A DNA stretch of 64,000 bases from Naasia sp. SYSU D00057 (lineage in GTDB: Bacteria > Actinomycetota > Actinomycetes > Actinomycetales > Microbacteriaceae): positions 1 to 64,000 of the forward strand of contig NZ_JAFMSZ010000006.1 in NCBI RefSeq assembly GCF_017916505.1, read 5' to 3'. Below are positions 1 through 7,192 of the stretch, piece by piece (the stretch's first letter is position 1; the number at the start of each line of letters is the position of its first letter). Below the pieces are notes generated by a model, which searched no databases, was not told the origin of the DNA, and saw only the letters and a program-made list of their open reading frames with translations. A program made the position numbers and the translations under genes.

Positions 1-2
1 CC

Positions 3-182
3 GCCGACCATCGCGCCCTGCTCCTCAGCAACCACGGACCCGTGGTCTCCGGTCCCTCCCTCCCCGCTGCGCTCGACGCGGTGGAGGAACTCGAGGAGAC
101 CGCGAAGCTCTTCCTCCTCCTCGACGGGCGCCCGGTGCGGCTTGTTCCCGAGGCGGAGCACCAGAAGTTGGGGCGGCAATGA
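3..182 (+). CDS. Class II aldolase/decarboxylase, C-terminal fragment (OtnC-like)
   Basis: Only the last 59 residues lie in the window; the gene enters from the left edge and stops at TGA 180-182. The visible part carries SNHGPVV followed by an ELEETAKLFLLL helix, the usual C-terminal end of class II aldolase/adducin proteins. The closest match I recall is 3-oxo-tetronate 4-phosphate decarboxylase (OtnC), which makes DHAP and CO2 from a beta-keto acid phosphate. The metal-binding histidines are outside the window, so the exact substrate cannot be read. It is the first visible gene of the plus-strand catabolic operon, 85 bases before the binding-protein gene. Confidence 0.72.
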   Translation, partial: ADHRALLLSNHGPVVSGPSLPAALDAVEELEETAKLFLLLDGRPVRLVPEAEHQKLGRQ

Positions 183-267
183 CCGCCTCGACCCCCGCCG
201 GTCGACCTCCGACCCGCGGGAGACCCCCCCTGCACCACACAGCAATGTGCCTACACGAAGGAGTGAA

Positions 268-1425
268 ATGAAGGTTCATGCCGCACGCGCAACCCGACGG
301 GGCTGGATCGCCCCGCTCGGGGTGGTCGTCGCATCCGTCTCCCTGCTCGCCGGTTGCGCCGGCGGTAGCGGACCGACCGCGCCGGAGAACACGGTGGTCG
401 AGGGGCAGTACCCCGACTACTACCCGTCGGACTACCAGGACCTCGTCGATGCCGCCGAGGCGGAGGGCGGTGAGCTCACGATCTACTCCAACACCGACCA
501 GGAGAACTGGGCGCCGATCTTCCGGGACTTCCAGAAGAAGTACCCGTTTGTGAAGACGATCAACGCGAACAACCTCGACAGCGACGAGGTCTTCCAGCGG
601 GTGCTCAGTGAGCAGGCGACCGGCAGCACCGACGCCGACGTCCTCGTCTCCAATGCCGCCCAGGCCTGGGCCGAGTACGCCGGGAACGACGGTGCGCTCC
701 TCGAGTACGAGTCGCCCGAGGCCGGCGAGCTGCCGGACTTCGCGCAGGTGCTGCCCAACGTCTACGCCATGTCGATGGACCCCGCGGGGATCACCTACAA
801 CAGCTCGCTCCTGCCCGACGGCATCAAGGGCTACGAGGACCTCGCCTCCCAGGTGTCGGCCGACACGGCGAAGTTCCAGGACAAGATCACGACGCGTGAC
901 GTCACCGGGGCCTTCGGGTTCACGGTCACGCGTGCGCTGACCGAGGCCCGTCCCGACCTGTGGAGCGCCTTCGAGACGATCCTGCCGGTCGCCCGCCCGG
1001 AGACGTCCTCCGGCACCCAGGGCGAGAAGATCCTCGCCGGCGAGTACCTCGCCGGATTCCAGATCAGCACGGCACCGTCCTACCCGATCGTGGACAGCAG
1101 CGGTGGCCTCTACCAGGTCGTCCTGCCCGAGGACGGCACGGTCGTCCTGCCCCGCGGCATCGGCATCGTCCCGGAGGCGACCCACGAGGCGACGGCGAAG
1201 CTGTTCCTCGACTTCGTCCTCTCCGAGGAGGGCCAGAACGCGGTCGCCGAGGGTGGGCTCACCTCCTACCGCGACTCCGTCGAGGTGGCCGAGGGCCGGC
1301 ACACCTACCAGGAGGTCGTCGACACGGTCGGCGAGGACCAGATCATCCTCGGAACCTACGAGCTGGTCCCCGAGGACCAGGTGAACGAGTTCGTCGACCG
1401 CTGGAACGGCCTGCTCGGCCAGTAA
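268..1425 (+). CDS. Iron(III)-type ABC transporter substrate-binding lipoprotein
   Basis: This is a 385-residue secreted lipoprotein. A positively charged start and hydrophobic stretch end in a lipobox, LLAGC, near residue 30. The mature part (ELTIYSNTDQENWAPIFRDFQKKYP) matches the periplasmic binding protein family that includes Fe3+, 2-aminoethylphosphonate and sugar-phosphate binders. I chose ATG 268 over an upstream in-frame ATG at 142 because a GAAGGAG ribosome site precedes it and the signal peptide starts there. No ATPase or permease follows, so those partners are probably upstream of the window. The operon context favours an organic-acid or chelate ligand, but this is inference. Confidence 0.85.
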   Translation: MKVHAARATRRGWIAPLGVVVASVSLLAGCAGGSGPTAPENTVVEGQYPDYYPSDYQDLVDAAEAEGGELTIYSNTDQENWAPIFRDFQKKYPFVKTINANNLDSDEVFQRVLSEQATGSTDADVLVSNAAQAWAEYAGNDGALLEYESPEAGELPDFAQVLPNVYAMSMDPAGITYNSSLLPDGIKGYEDLASQVSADTAKFQDKITTRDVTGAFGFTVTRALTEARPDLWSAFETILPVARPETSSGTQGEKILAGEYLAGFQISTAPSYPIVDSSGGLYQVVLPEDGTVVLPRGIGIVPEATHEATAKLFLDFVLSEEGQNAVAEGGLTSYRDSVEVAEGRHTYQEVVDTVGEDQIILGTYELVPEDQVNEFVDRWNGLLGQ

Positions 1426-1433
1426 TTCCCTCT

Positions 1434-1466
1434 GATCCCCGCCCAGCGGCTTGCTGGGCGGGGATC
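1434..1466 (+). terminator. Perfect 14-bp intra-operon hairpin
   Basis: A GATCCCCGCCCAGC arm, a 5-base loop and its exact complement lie 8 bases after the binding-protein stop and 27 bases before the next start. There is no run of T residues. It may act as a partial terminator or as a 3' stabiliser that keeps binding-protein mRNA more abundant than the downstream enzyme mRNA, a common arrangement in ABC operons. Confidence 0.6.
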
Positions 1467-1493
1467 CCCGAACATCCGGAATCAGGAGCACCC

Positions 1494-2558
1494 ATGACGG
1501 GCATCACCGTCCCCGCCGATCGGCTCGTCGAGCTCGGCGCCGCGATCCTTGTGGCACACGGAGTGCCGGAGGACGATGCCCGGCTTGTCGCCGACAGCCT
1601 GGTGACCGCCGACATGTGGGGGCACCCCTCCCATGGCATGCTGCGATTGGACTGGTACGTCGCGCGCCTCCGCGCCGGCGTCATGACCGCGGTGACTGAG
1701 CCCGAGACGGTGCTCGACGGAGGGGCCGTCGTCGTCCTTGACGGCCGAGACGGGGTCGGCCAGATCGCCACCGAGCGTGCCTGCGCTCTCGCTGTCGATC
1801 GTGCGCGACAGCACGGCATCGGCCTGGTCGCCGTCCGCTTCAGCAACCACTTCGGCACCGCCGCCTACTGGACACGCCGAATCGCCGACGCCGGCTGCGT
1901 CGGCATCCTCACCACCAACGGCAGTCCCGCGATGGCGCCGTGGGGCGGCCGCGAGAAGACCGTCGGCGCCAACCCCTGGTCCATCGCGACGCCCGGCGGC
2001 TCTCACGGACCGGTGGTCCTCGACATCGCGAACACCGGAGTGGCGCGCGGCAAAATCTACGCGGCGCTGCAGAAGGGCGAGTCGATCCCGGACACTTGGG
2101 CGATCGACTCCTCCGGCACCCCCACCACCGATCCGCGCGCGGCGATCGAGGGCATCTTGCTCCCCATGGCCGGGCACAAGGGGTACGGCATCTCGTTCAT
2201 GATGGACGTCCTGTCGGGCGTGCTCACCGGAAGCGGCTACGCGACCGACGTCGTCGGCCCCTATGTTCCCGACCAGCGCAGCGGCTGCGGCCACCTGGTG
2301 GTCGCGATCGACATAGACCGCATCCTGGGCCGCGACGAGTTCGACCGGCGCATCGACGACCTCATCGCGCGCACCAAGTCCGTGCCGCTCGCGGCCGGGG
2401 TGAGCGAGGTGTTCTATCCCGGGGAGATCGAGAACCGCGCCGAGGAGCGCGGGCGCGCCGAGGGGGTGTTCCTCCCGGACAAGACGGTCGACGAGCTCAA
2501 GTCACTCGCGGTCGATGCGGGCGTCCCGTTCGACCTGGTCCCCGCCGAGGTGGTCTGA
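1494..2558 (+). CDS. Ldh-family (malate/L-lactate/sulfolactate type) dehydrogenase
   Basis: A 354-residue NAD(P)-dependent 2-hydroxyacid dehydrogenase of the Ldh_2/YlbC fold, unrelated to Rossmann-type MDH. Visible family marks are the SHGMLRLDWYV segment near residue 45, the SNHFG motif with the catalytic-region histidine near residue 118, and the MAGHKGYG segment near residue 225. Length is normal for the family. Members oxidise malate, lactate, sulfolactate or cyclic imino acids, so the substrate is not settled. ATG 1494 follows an AGGAG site. The stop overlaps the next ATG by one base (TGATG), indicating translational coupling to the ABM protein and aconitase. Confidence 0.88.
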   Translation: MTGITVPADRLVELGAAILVAHGVPEDDARLVADSLVTADMWGHPSHGMLRLDWYVARLRAGVMTAVTEPETVLDGGAVVVLDGRDGVGQIATERACALAVDRARQHGIGLVAVRFSNHFGTAAYWTRRIADAGCVGILTTNGSPAMAPWGGREKTVGANPWSIATPGGSHGPVVLDIANTGVARGKIYAALQKGESIPDTWAIDSSGTPTTDPRAAIEGILLPMAGHKGYGISFMMDVLSGVLTGSGYATDVVGPYVPDQRSGCGHLVVAIDIDRILGRDEFDRRIDDLIARTKSVPLAAGVSEVFYPGEIENRAEERGRAEGVFLPDKTVDELKSLAVDAGVPFDLVPAEVV

Positions 2559-2887
2559 TGTACATGGTGTTCGTGACCCTCGACGTGCAGGAGGACCGCC
2601 TGGACGAGTTCATCGAGGGCATCACACTTAACGCGCGGGCCTCGCTCGCCGATGAGCCCGGCTGTCTCCACTTCGACGTGCACCGGTCCGCGACCGAGCC
2701 GGCCCGGTTCCACTTCTACGAGCTTTACCGCGACCGGGAGGCGTTCGAGATCGAGCACCGCGCTGCTCCGCACTACGCGGAGTGGCGCAAGGTCGTGGAC
2801 GCCTGCGTCGTGGCGGGATCCCATGTGAACACCTACGGCGAGCCGATGCTCCTCGGCGCGGACGCCGAAATCGCGGAGAAGCCATGA
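2558..2887 (+). CDS. ABM-fold protein (putative quinol monooxygenase, YgiN-like)
   Basis: A 109-residue protein with the antibiotic biosynthesis monooxygenase dimeric alpha/beta-barrel fold. It starts MVFVTLDVQ, has EPGCLHFDVHRS in the second strand region and FHFYELYRDREAFEIEH in the third. These proteins act without cofactors on quinols or serve as small accessory or signal-degrading enzymes. It overlaps the upstream dehydrogenase by one base and the downstream aconitase by four (ATGA), so it is made together with them. Its role in this pathway cannot be predicted from sequence. Confidence 0.8.
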   Translation: MYMVFVTLDVQEDRLDEFIEGITLNARASLADEPGCLHFDVHRSATEPARFHFYELYRDREAFEIEHRAAPHYAEWRKVVDACVVAGSHVNTYGEPMLLGADAEIAEKP

Positions 2888-5508
2888 CCAGCGCCGAGCC
2901 GGGTGTGCGCCAGATCCAGGTCGGCGATCGGCGGATCGCCGTCACCGACCTCACCGGGCTCCCGGTCGCCCGCATGCCGTACAGCCTCCGTCCCATCCTC
3001 GAGTCCGTCGTCCGCCACTACGGGACCGCCTCCGAGCAGGTCGACGCGCTCCTCGACTGGAACAGCGCCGCGGCGGACGGTCGCGCCGTCGACCTCTACG
3101 CCACCCGTGTCTTCCTGCATGACACGAACGGCGTCCCCACCCTCGTCGATCTGGCAGCCATGCGGCACGCGGCACGCGAACTCGAACGCGACCCCGCGAA
3201 GGTGAATCCGCAGATCCCGGCCGAGCTCGTCGTCGACCACTCCGTCATCGTCGACGTGTTCGGCACGGCCGACGCCTACGAACGCAACGTAGACATCGAG
3301 TACGAGCGCAACGCGGAGCGGTACCGCTTCCTGAAGTGGGGGCAGCAGTCCTTCGAGGGCTTCGAGGTGGTGCCACCCGGAACGGGCATCATGCACCAGG
3401 TCAACATCGAGTACCTCGCCCGCATCGTCGAGGACCACGGCGACCTCGCCTACCCCGATGTCTGCCTGGGCACCGACTCGCACACGACGATGGTCGACGC
3501 GCTCGGCGTCCTCGGCTGGGGGATCGGCGGCATCGAGGCCGAGGCCGTGATGCTGGGGGAGCCGTTCACCATGCTCGTGCCTCCCGTGATCGGCTTCCGC
3601 CTCACCGGCGAGCTCCCCGAGGGGGCCACCACGACGGACCTCGTGCTCACGATCACCCAGCGGCTGCGTTCCCACGGTGTCGTGGGCACCTTCGTCGAGT
3701 TCTTCGGCCCCGCGCTCGCCGGGATGTCGGTCGCGGATCGGGCGACTATCGCCAACATGTGTCCCGAGTTCGGTGCGACGTGCGCCTACTTCCCGATCGA
3801 CCAGGCGACCGTGGACTACCTGCGTTTCACCGGCCGACCGGAGACACAGGTGCAGCTCGTCGAGTCGTATGCCCGGGAGCAGGGACTCTGGTACGACCCC
3901 GCCGCGGAAATCGACTACGCGGATGTCCTCGAACTCGACCTCGACGAGATCCGGCCCTCCGTCGCGGGCCCCCGCCGTCCCCAGGACCGCGTCGCCCTCG
4001 ACGAGTCGAAGGCGCGCTTCCGCAGCGACCTCGTCGCTCTCACCGGTCAGACCCCGGACGACGACGCACCGGTCATCGACCTGGCCGACGTGAAAGTGCC
4101 CCTGCGCAACGGCGCAGTGGCAGTCGCCGCCATCACCTCCTGCACCAACACGTCCAACCCGGAGGTGATGATCGCGGCCGGGCTTCTCGCCCGCAATGCC
4201 GTCCACCACGGGCTCAGCCCCCAGCCCTGGGTCAAGACGAGCCTCTCGCCCGGATCGCGGGTCGTCACCGACTACTTCGACGCGGCCGGTCTTACCCCCG
4301 TGCTCGACGAGATCGGCTTCTCGCTCACCGGCTACGGCTGCATGACCTGCATCGGCGCCTCCGGCCCGCTCATCGAGGCGGTCCAGGATGCAGTGCGCGC
4401 GGAGGGGGTGAGTGTCGCCGCGGTCCTGTCGGGCAACCGGAACTTCGACGGGCGGATCAACCCGGACGTCCGGCTGAACTACCTCGCCTCCCCGCCTCTT
4501 GTAGTCGCCTACGCCCTCGCCGGCACGGTGGACATCGACTTCGCCACCCAGCCGCTCGGGCACGACTCCGCGGGGCGCCCGATCTACCTGCGCGACATCT
4601 GGCCGAAGTCCGAGGAGGTCGCGGAGCTCATCCGGTCCACCGTGAGGCCCGAAATGTTCGCCGCCGCCTACGAGCACGTGTTCGAGGGGGATCACCGCTG
4701 GGCCGCGATCGCGACGCCGGAGTCATCGGTGTTCGAGTGGGACGAGGAGTCCACCTACCTGCGCAGGCCGCCCTACCTCGACGGGGTGACCCTCGAGCCG
4801 CGGCTCGTGCGCGACATCCGAGGCGCCCGGGCGCTCGCGGTCCTCGGCGATCAGATCACCACCGACCACCTCTCGCCGGCCGGCGCCATCCCGCCGCACA
4901 CCCCGGCGGGGGAGTACCTGCTCGAGCGGGGCGTCCAGCGCTTCCAGTTCAACACCTACGCCTCCCGCCGCGGGAACCACGAGGTAATGATGCGCGGCAC
5001 CCTCGCCAACGTGCGCCTGCGCAACGCGCTCGTGCCCGAGCGGGAGGGTGGGTACACCCTCGACCTCGTAGGTGGCTCCGGCGAGAGGACGATCTTCGAC
5101 GCCGCTCAGATCGCCCGGCGCGAGAACGTCCCGCTCGTCATCCTGGGTGGGAAGCTCTACGGCGCAGGGTCCTCGCGCGACTGGGCGGCGAAGGGACCGG
5201 CGCTCCTCGGTGTGAAGGCGGTGATCGCGGAGAGCTTCGAGCGCATCCACCGGTCGAACCTGATCGGGATGGGCGTGCTGCCGCTCGAGTACGTCCCCGG
5301 TGAGAGCGCCGCCACGCTCGGCCTCACCGGTCACGAGCGCTTCGACATCGTCGGCCTGGCGGAGAACCCCTCTGCGGAATTCGTGGAGGTCCTCGCCGAC
5401 GGTACGCGGTTCCGCCTGCGGGTGAGGCTCGACACGGATCGGGAGCGGGAGTACTACCGGGCCGGCGGGATCATGAAGTACGTCTTCCGCCGCCTCGTCA
5501 CTGCGTGA
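2884..5508 (+). CDS. acnA: Aconitate hydratase, AcnA/IRP type
   Basis: An 874-residue [4Fe-4S] aconitase, close in length to E. coli AcnA. The cluster ligands are present: Cys420 in SCTNTSNP, and Cys486 and Cys489 in GYGCMTC, with the same 66 and 3 residue spacing as AcnA. The swivel domain carries YGAGSSRDWAAKG and the IHRSNLIGMGVLPL segment. It should interconvert citrate, cis-aconitate and isocitrate, or a close analogue. It lies inside a transport/catabolic operon with ATGA and GTGA overlaps on both sides, not beside TCA-cycle genes, so it may be a second, pathway-specific copy. Whether another acn exists elsewhere cannot be seen here. Confidence 0.93.
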   Translation: MTSAEPGVRQIQVGDRRIAVTDLTGLPVARMPYSLRPILESVVRHYGTASEQVDALLDWNSAAADGRAVDLYATRVFLHDTNGVPTLVDLAAMRHAARELERDPAKVNPQIPAELVVDHSVIVDVFGTADAYERNVDIEYERNAERYRFLKWGQQSFEGFEVVPPGTGIMHQVNIEYLARIVEDHGDLAYPDVCLGTDSHTTMVDALGVLGWGIGGIEAEAVMLGEPFTMLVPPVIGFRLTGELPEGATTTDLVLTITQRLRSHGVVGTFVEFFGPALAGMSVADRATIANMCPEFGATCAYFPIDQATVDYLRFTGRPETQVQLVESYAREQGLWYDPAAEIDYADVLELDLDEIRPSVAGPRRPQDRVALDESKARFRSDLVALTGQTPDDDAPVIDLADVKVPLRNGAVAVAAITSCTNTSNPEVMIAAGLLARNAVHHGLSPQPWVKTSLSPGSRVVTDYFDAAGLTPVLDEIGFSLTGYGCMTCIGASGPLIEAVQDAVRAEGVSVAAVLSGNRNFDGRINPDVRLNYLASPPLVVAYALAGTVDIDFATQPLGHDSAGRPIYLRDIWPKSEEVAELIRSTVRPEMFAAAYEHVFEGDHRWAAIATPESSVFEWDEESTYLRRPPYLDGVTLEPRLVRDIRGARALAVLGDQITTDHLSPAGAIPPHTPAGEYLLERGVQRFQFNTYASRRGNHEVMMRGTLANVRLRNALVPEREGGYTLDLVGGSGERTIFDAAQIARRENVPLVILGGKLYGAGSSRDWAAKGPALLGVKAVIAESFERIHRSNLIGMGVLPLEYVPGESAATLGLTGHERFDIVGLAENPSAEFVEVLADGTRFRLRVRLDTDREREYYRAGGIMKYVFRRLVTA

Positions 5509-6671
5509 GCACCCGGGGGAGAGGGTGGGTGCCCGCCCTCGTCGCACACGCCGTCCTCGTGCAGGTGCTCACCTACGCGTTCCGTCCGGCCACGTCTTAT
5601 GCGCTCCTCGACGCAGATGCGTCGCCAGCCGTCCTCGGGGCGTTCGGCGCGATCTTCGCTCTCCCCGCACTTGCTCTCGCGCTGCCTTCGGGGCGACTGG
5701 TCGACCGTTGGGGTGAGCGCCGCACGGCGATCGCCGGCGGAGTGCTGCTCGTCGCCGCCTCGGTCATCGCGCTCGCCGGCCTGGAGTCCATCGCCGCGCT
5801 CGTGCTGGCGACGCTGCTGCTCGGCTGCGGACACCTCCTCTCGGTCGTGGCGGAACAGGCTCTGGTAGCCAACCGGTCACGGGCGGGCAGTCGCGACTCG
5901 GCGTTCGGCATGTACACCCTGGTGGTCTCTATCGGGCAGGTCGTCGGTCCACTGCTGATCGCCATTCCGGAACCCGGCGGTGAAGGACCCGACCTCGGTA
6001 TCGCGTTCGCCGCGTCAACGGCGGTCGCGGTGGGTGTCCTCGTCAGTGGCGCCCTCCTGCGAGGCATCCCGTCGCTGCCCGTCGAGGATCCGACCGGCAT
6101 GCTGCGGACGGCATCGGGTCTCCTGCGCCGACGCGGCGTGGTCCGGGCACTGCTCGCGAGCAGCCTGTCGCTGGCGTCCGTAGACATCACGCTCACCTAC
6201 TGGCCTGCCCTGGGAAACGAGGCAGGTATGGCGCCCTGGGTGATCAGCGCCATGCTGATGACCCGCTCTCTCTGCACGATGCTCTCCCGGGCCGGCCTCG
6301 GCACCGCCACTCGTCTCTTCGGGCGGCGGCGCGTGATGGTGCTGAGCCTCGCGCTGGCCGCACTCGCCTTCGCGTCGACGGCGCTTCCTCTGGGGCCGTT
6401 TGGGCTGATCGTCCTCGCCGGGGTCTACGGGCTCGCGATCGGCGTCAGCCAGCCGGTGACGATGTCCTGGCTGACGGATCTGGCACCCGCGGGTCAGCGC
6501 GGTATGACGCTGTCCCTGCGGCTCGCGGGGAATCGGATCGGGCAGTCAGCGGTCCCGGCCGCTGTCGGACTGCTCGCGGCGGGCACTGGTGCGGGCGGGG
6601 TGCTGGTAGCAACGGCGGGGGCGCTGCTGGTGGCGTCCTGGTCGGCCCTCGCCCTCGACCAGGAAGGCTAA
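5505..6671 (+). CDS. MFS transporter
   Basis: A 388-residue major facilitator with about twelve hydrophobic segments. The loop between helices 2 and 3 reads SGRLVDRWGERRTA, the usual MFS signature. GTG 5505 overlaps the aconitase stop by four bases (GTGA), so it belongs to the same mRNA and probably moves the pathway substrate or an end product. The direction of transport and the substrate are unknown. It is the last gene of the operon; the next 520 bases hold no intact gene. Confidence 0.88.
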   Translation: MSTRGRGWVPALVAHAVLVQVLTYAFRPATSYALLDADASPAVLGAFGAIFALPALALALPSGRLVDRWGERRTAIAGGVLLVAASVIALAGLESIAALVLATLLLGCGHLLSVVAEQALVANRSRAGSRDSAFGMYTLVVSIGQVVGPLLIAIPEPGGEGPDLGIAFAASTAVAVGVLVSGALLRGIPSLPVEDPTGMLRTASGLLRRRGVVRALLASSLSLASVDITLTYWPALGNEAGMAPWVISAMLMTRSLCTMLSRAGLGTATRLFGRRRVMVLSLALAALAFASTALPLGPFGLIVLAGVYGLAIGVSQPVTMSWLTDLAPAGQRGMTLSLRLAGNRIGQSAVPAAVGLLAAGTGAGGVLVATAGALLVASWSALALDQEG

Positions 6672-6726
6672 TGCAGGCCCCGCCCGACCGGGCCGCTCGA
6701 CACTAGATCCGAACGCGATCCATCAG

Positions 6727-6751
6727 TCACAGGTTCAAGTCCCGTCCGCCC
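6727..6751 (+). other. tRNA 3'-end-like segment (T-arm), possible old attachment site
   Basis: The segment contains GGTTCAAGTCCCGTC, which reads as a T-arm (ACAGG stem, TTCAAGT loop, CCCGT with one mismatch) followed by CCGCCCT in the acceptor position. No D-arm or anticodon arm could be folded upstream and no CCA follows, so it is not a working tRNA. Fragments of this type are left behind by island integration at tRNA genes. The same 15-mer also occurs in the rpmJ coding sequence at 34700-34715, so chance is possible. Confidence 0.25.
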
Positions 6752-6924
6752 TTCTGGAGGTGACAGCCCTAGTCCAGCGGGCACGCGTAGTGCGGGTCCG
6801 TCTAGGTGGCGTGGCAGCTTCCACGCCATACCTTCGCGCCAGCTCGTTGATCCTCGGCTCGTCGACATTTCGAAGCCGGTTCGCCGTCAGGGGCAGTCGA
6901 AGTGCGGCTGAGAACTCCCGCTCT

Positions 6925-7080
6925 GGTGATGCCTCGGCGCACGCCGGCGGCAGCGCGGATCCACCATCTCTCGGCTACCAGGTCGCCGCTGCCGATCAGC
7001 TCGTCGATGCCTGCCTCGGACTCCCCGAACTGCTCCCGCCCCTCCGGCCGTGCCCGGGCCGAACGTCCCGCCTGTGCGCC
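6925..7080 (-). pseudogene. Decayed fragment of a SnoaL-like gene
   Basis: Read on the minus strand, 7044-6955 encodes GREQF..GIDELIG..LV.ERWWIR, nearly the same as the segment GREQYG..GIDELIGDGGLVGERWWIR of the intact gene at 10491-10844. The similarity continues into the 5' flank: GCCCGGG.CGAACGTCC at 7052-7068 matches 10909-10925 upstream of the intact gene. About 220 bases covering the start codon and first third are missing between these two blocks. It is therefore an internally deleted duplicate that cannot be translated as a full protein. Confidence 0.7.
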
Positions 7081-7154
7081 CTGCCTGGACCGGTCGTCAC
7101 CGCCCACTGCACCTCGCGCGCGTCCTCTTTCTCATCAGCGCCGCACAGAAGTGT

Positions 7155-7174
7155 CATAGGAAGCGCATAGCGCT
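7155..7174 (+). promoter_or_regulatory. Phased CATAG direct repeat before the DUF3500 gene
   Basis: CATAG occurs at 7155-7159 and again at 7166-7170, exactly 11 bases apart, with GAAGCG between. An overlapping inverted repeat AGCGC-ATA-GCGCT covers 7162-7174. Tandem half-sites at one helical turn are the usual target of OmpR-type response regulators. It sits 19-38 bases before the ATG at 7193. No convincing ribosome site lies in between. Confidence 0.35.
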
Positions 7175-7192
7175 CGTTCTTACGTTGCTTCC

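Larger units (their letters stand above)
6672..7192. other. Gene-poor 521-base interval with relics
   Basis: No intact gene is visible. The stretch holds a tRNA T-arm-like sequence at 6727-6751, a decayed minus-strand copy of part of a SnoaL-like gene at about 6925-7080, and a phased direct repeat just before the DUF3500 gene. The mix suggests an old rearrangement or insertion junction between the catabolic operon and the following genes. I see no clear terminator for the upstream operon. Confidence 0.6.

Noticed and set aside
142-267. N-terminal extension of the first binding protein starting at ATG 142
   Set aside because: The extension is Arg/Pro/Ser-rich and would bury the signal peptide; ATG 268 has a good ribosome site and starts the signal sequence.
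25-1491. Long minus-strand reading frame across the start of the window, with similar long antisense frames under aconitase, pckG, MMPL and the glucosidase
   Set aside because: These are rich in Arg, Gly, Val, Asp and Leu, lack recognisable domains, and lie opposite genes with clear motifs. Long open antisense frames are expected at this G+C content.
6727-6751. A functional tRNA gene
   Set aside because: Only a T-arm and part of an acceptor strand can be matched; there is no anticodon or D-arm, and one stem pair is wrong.
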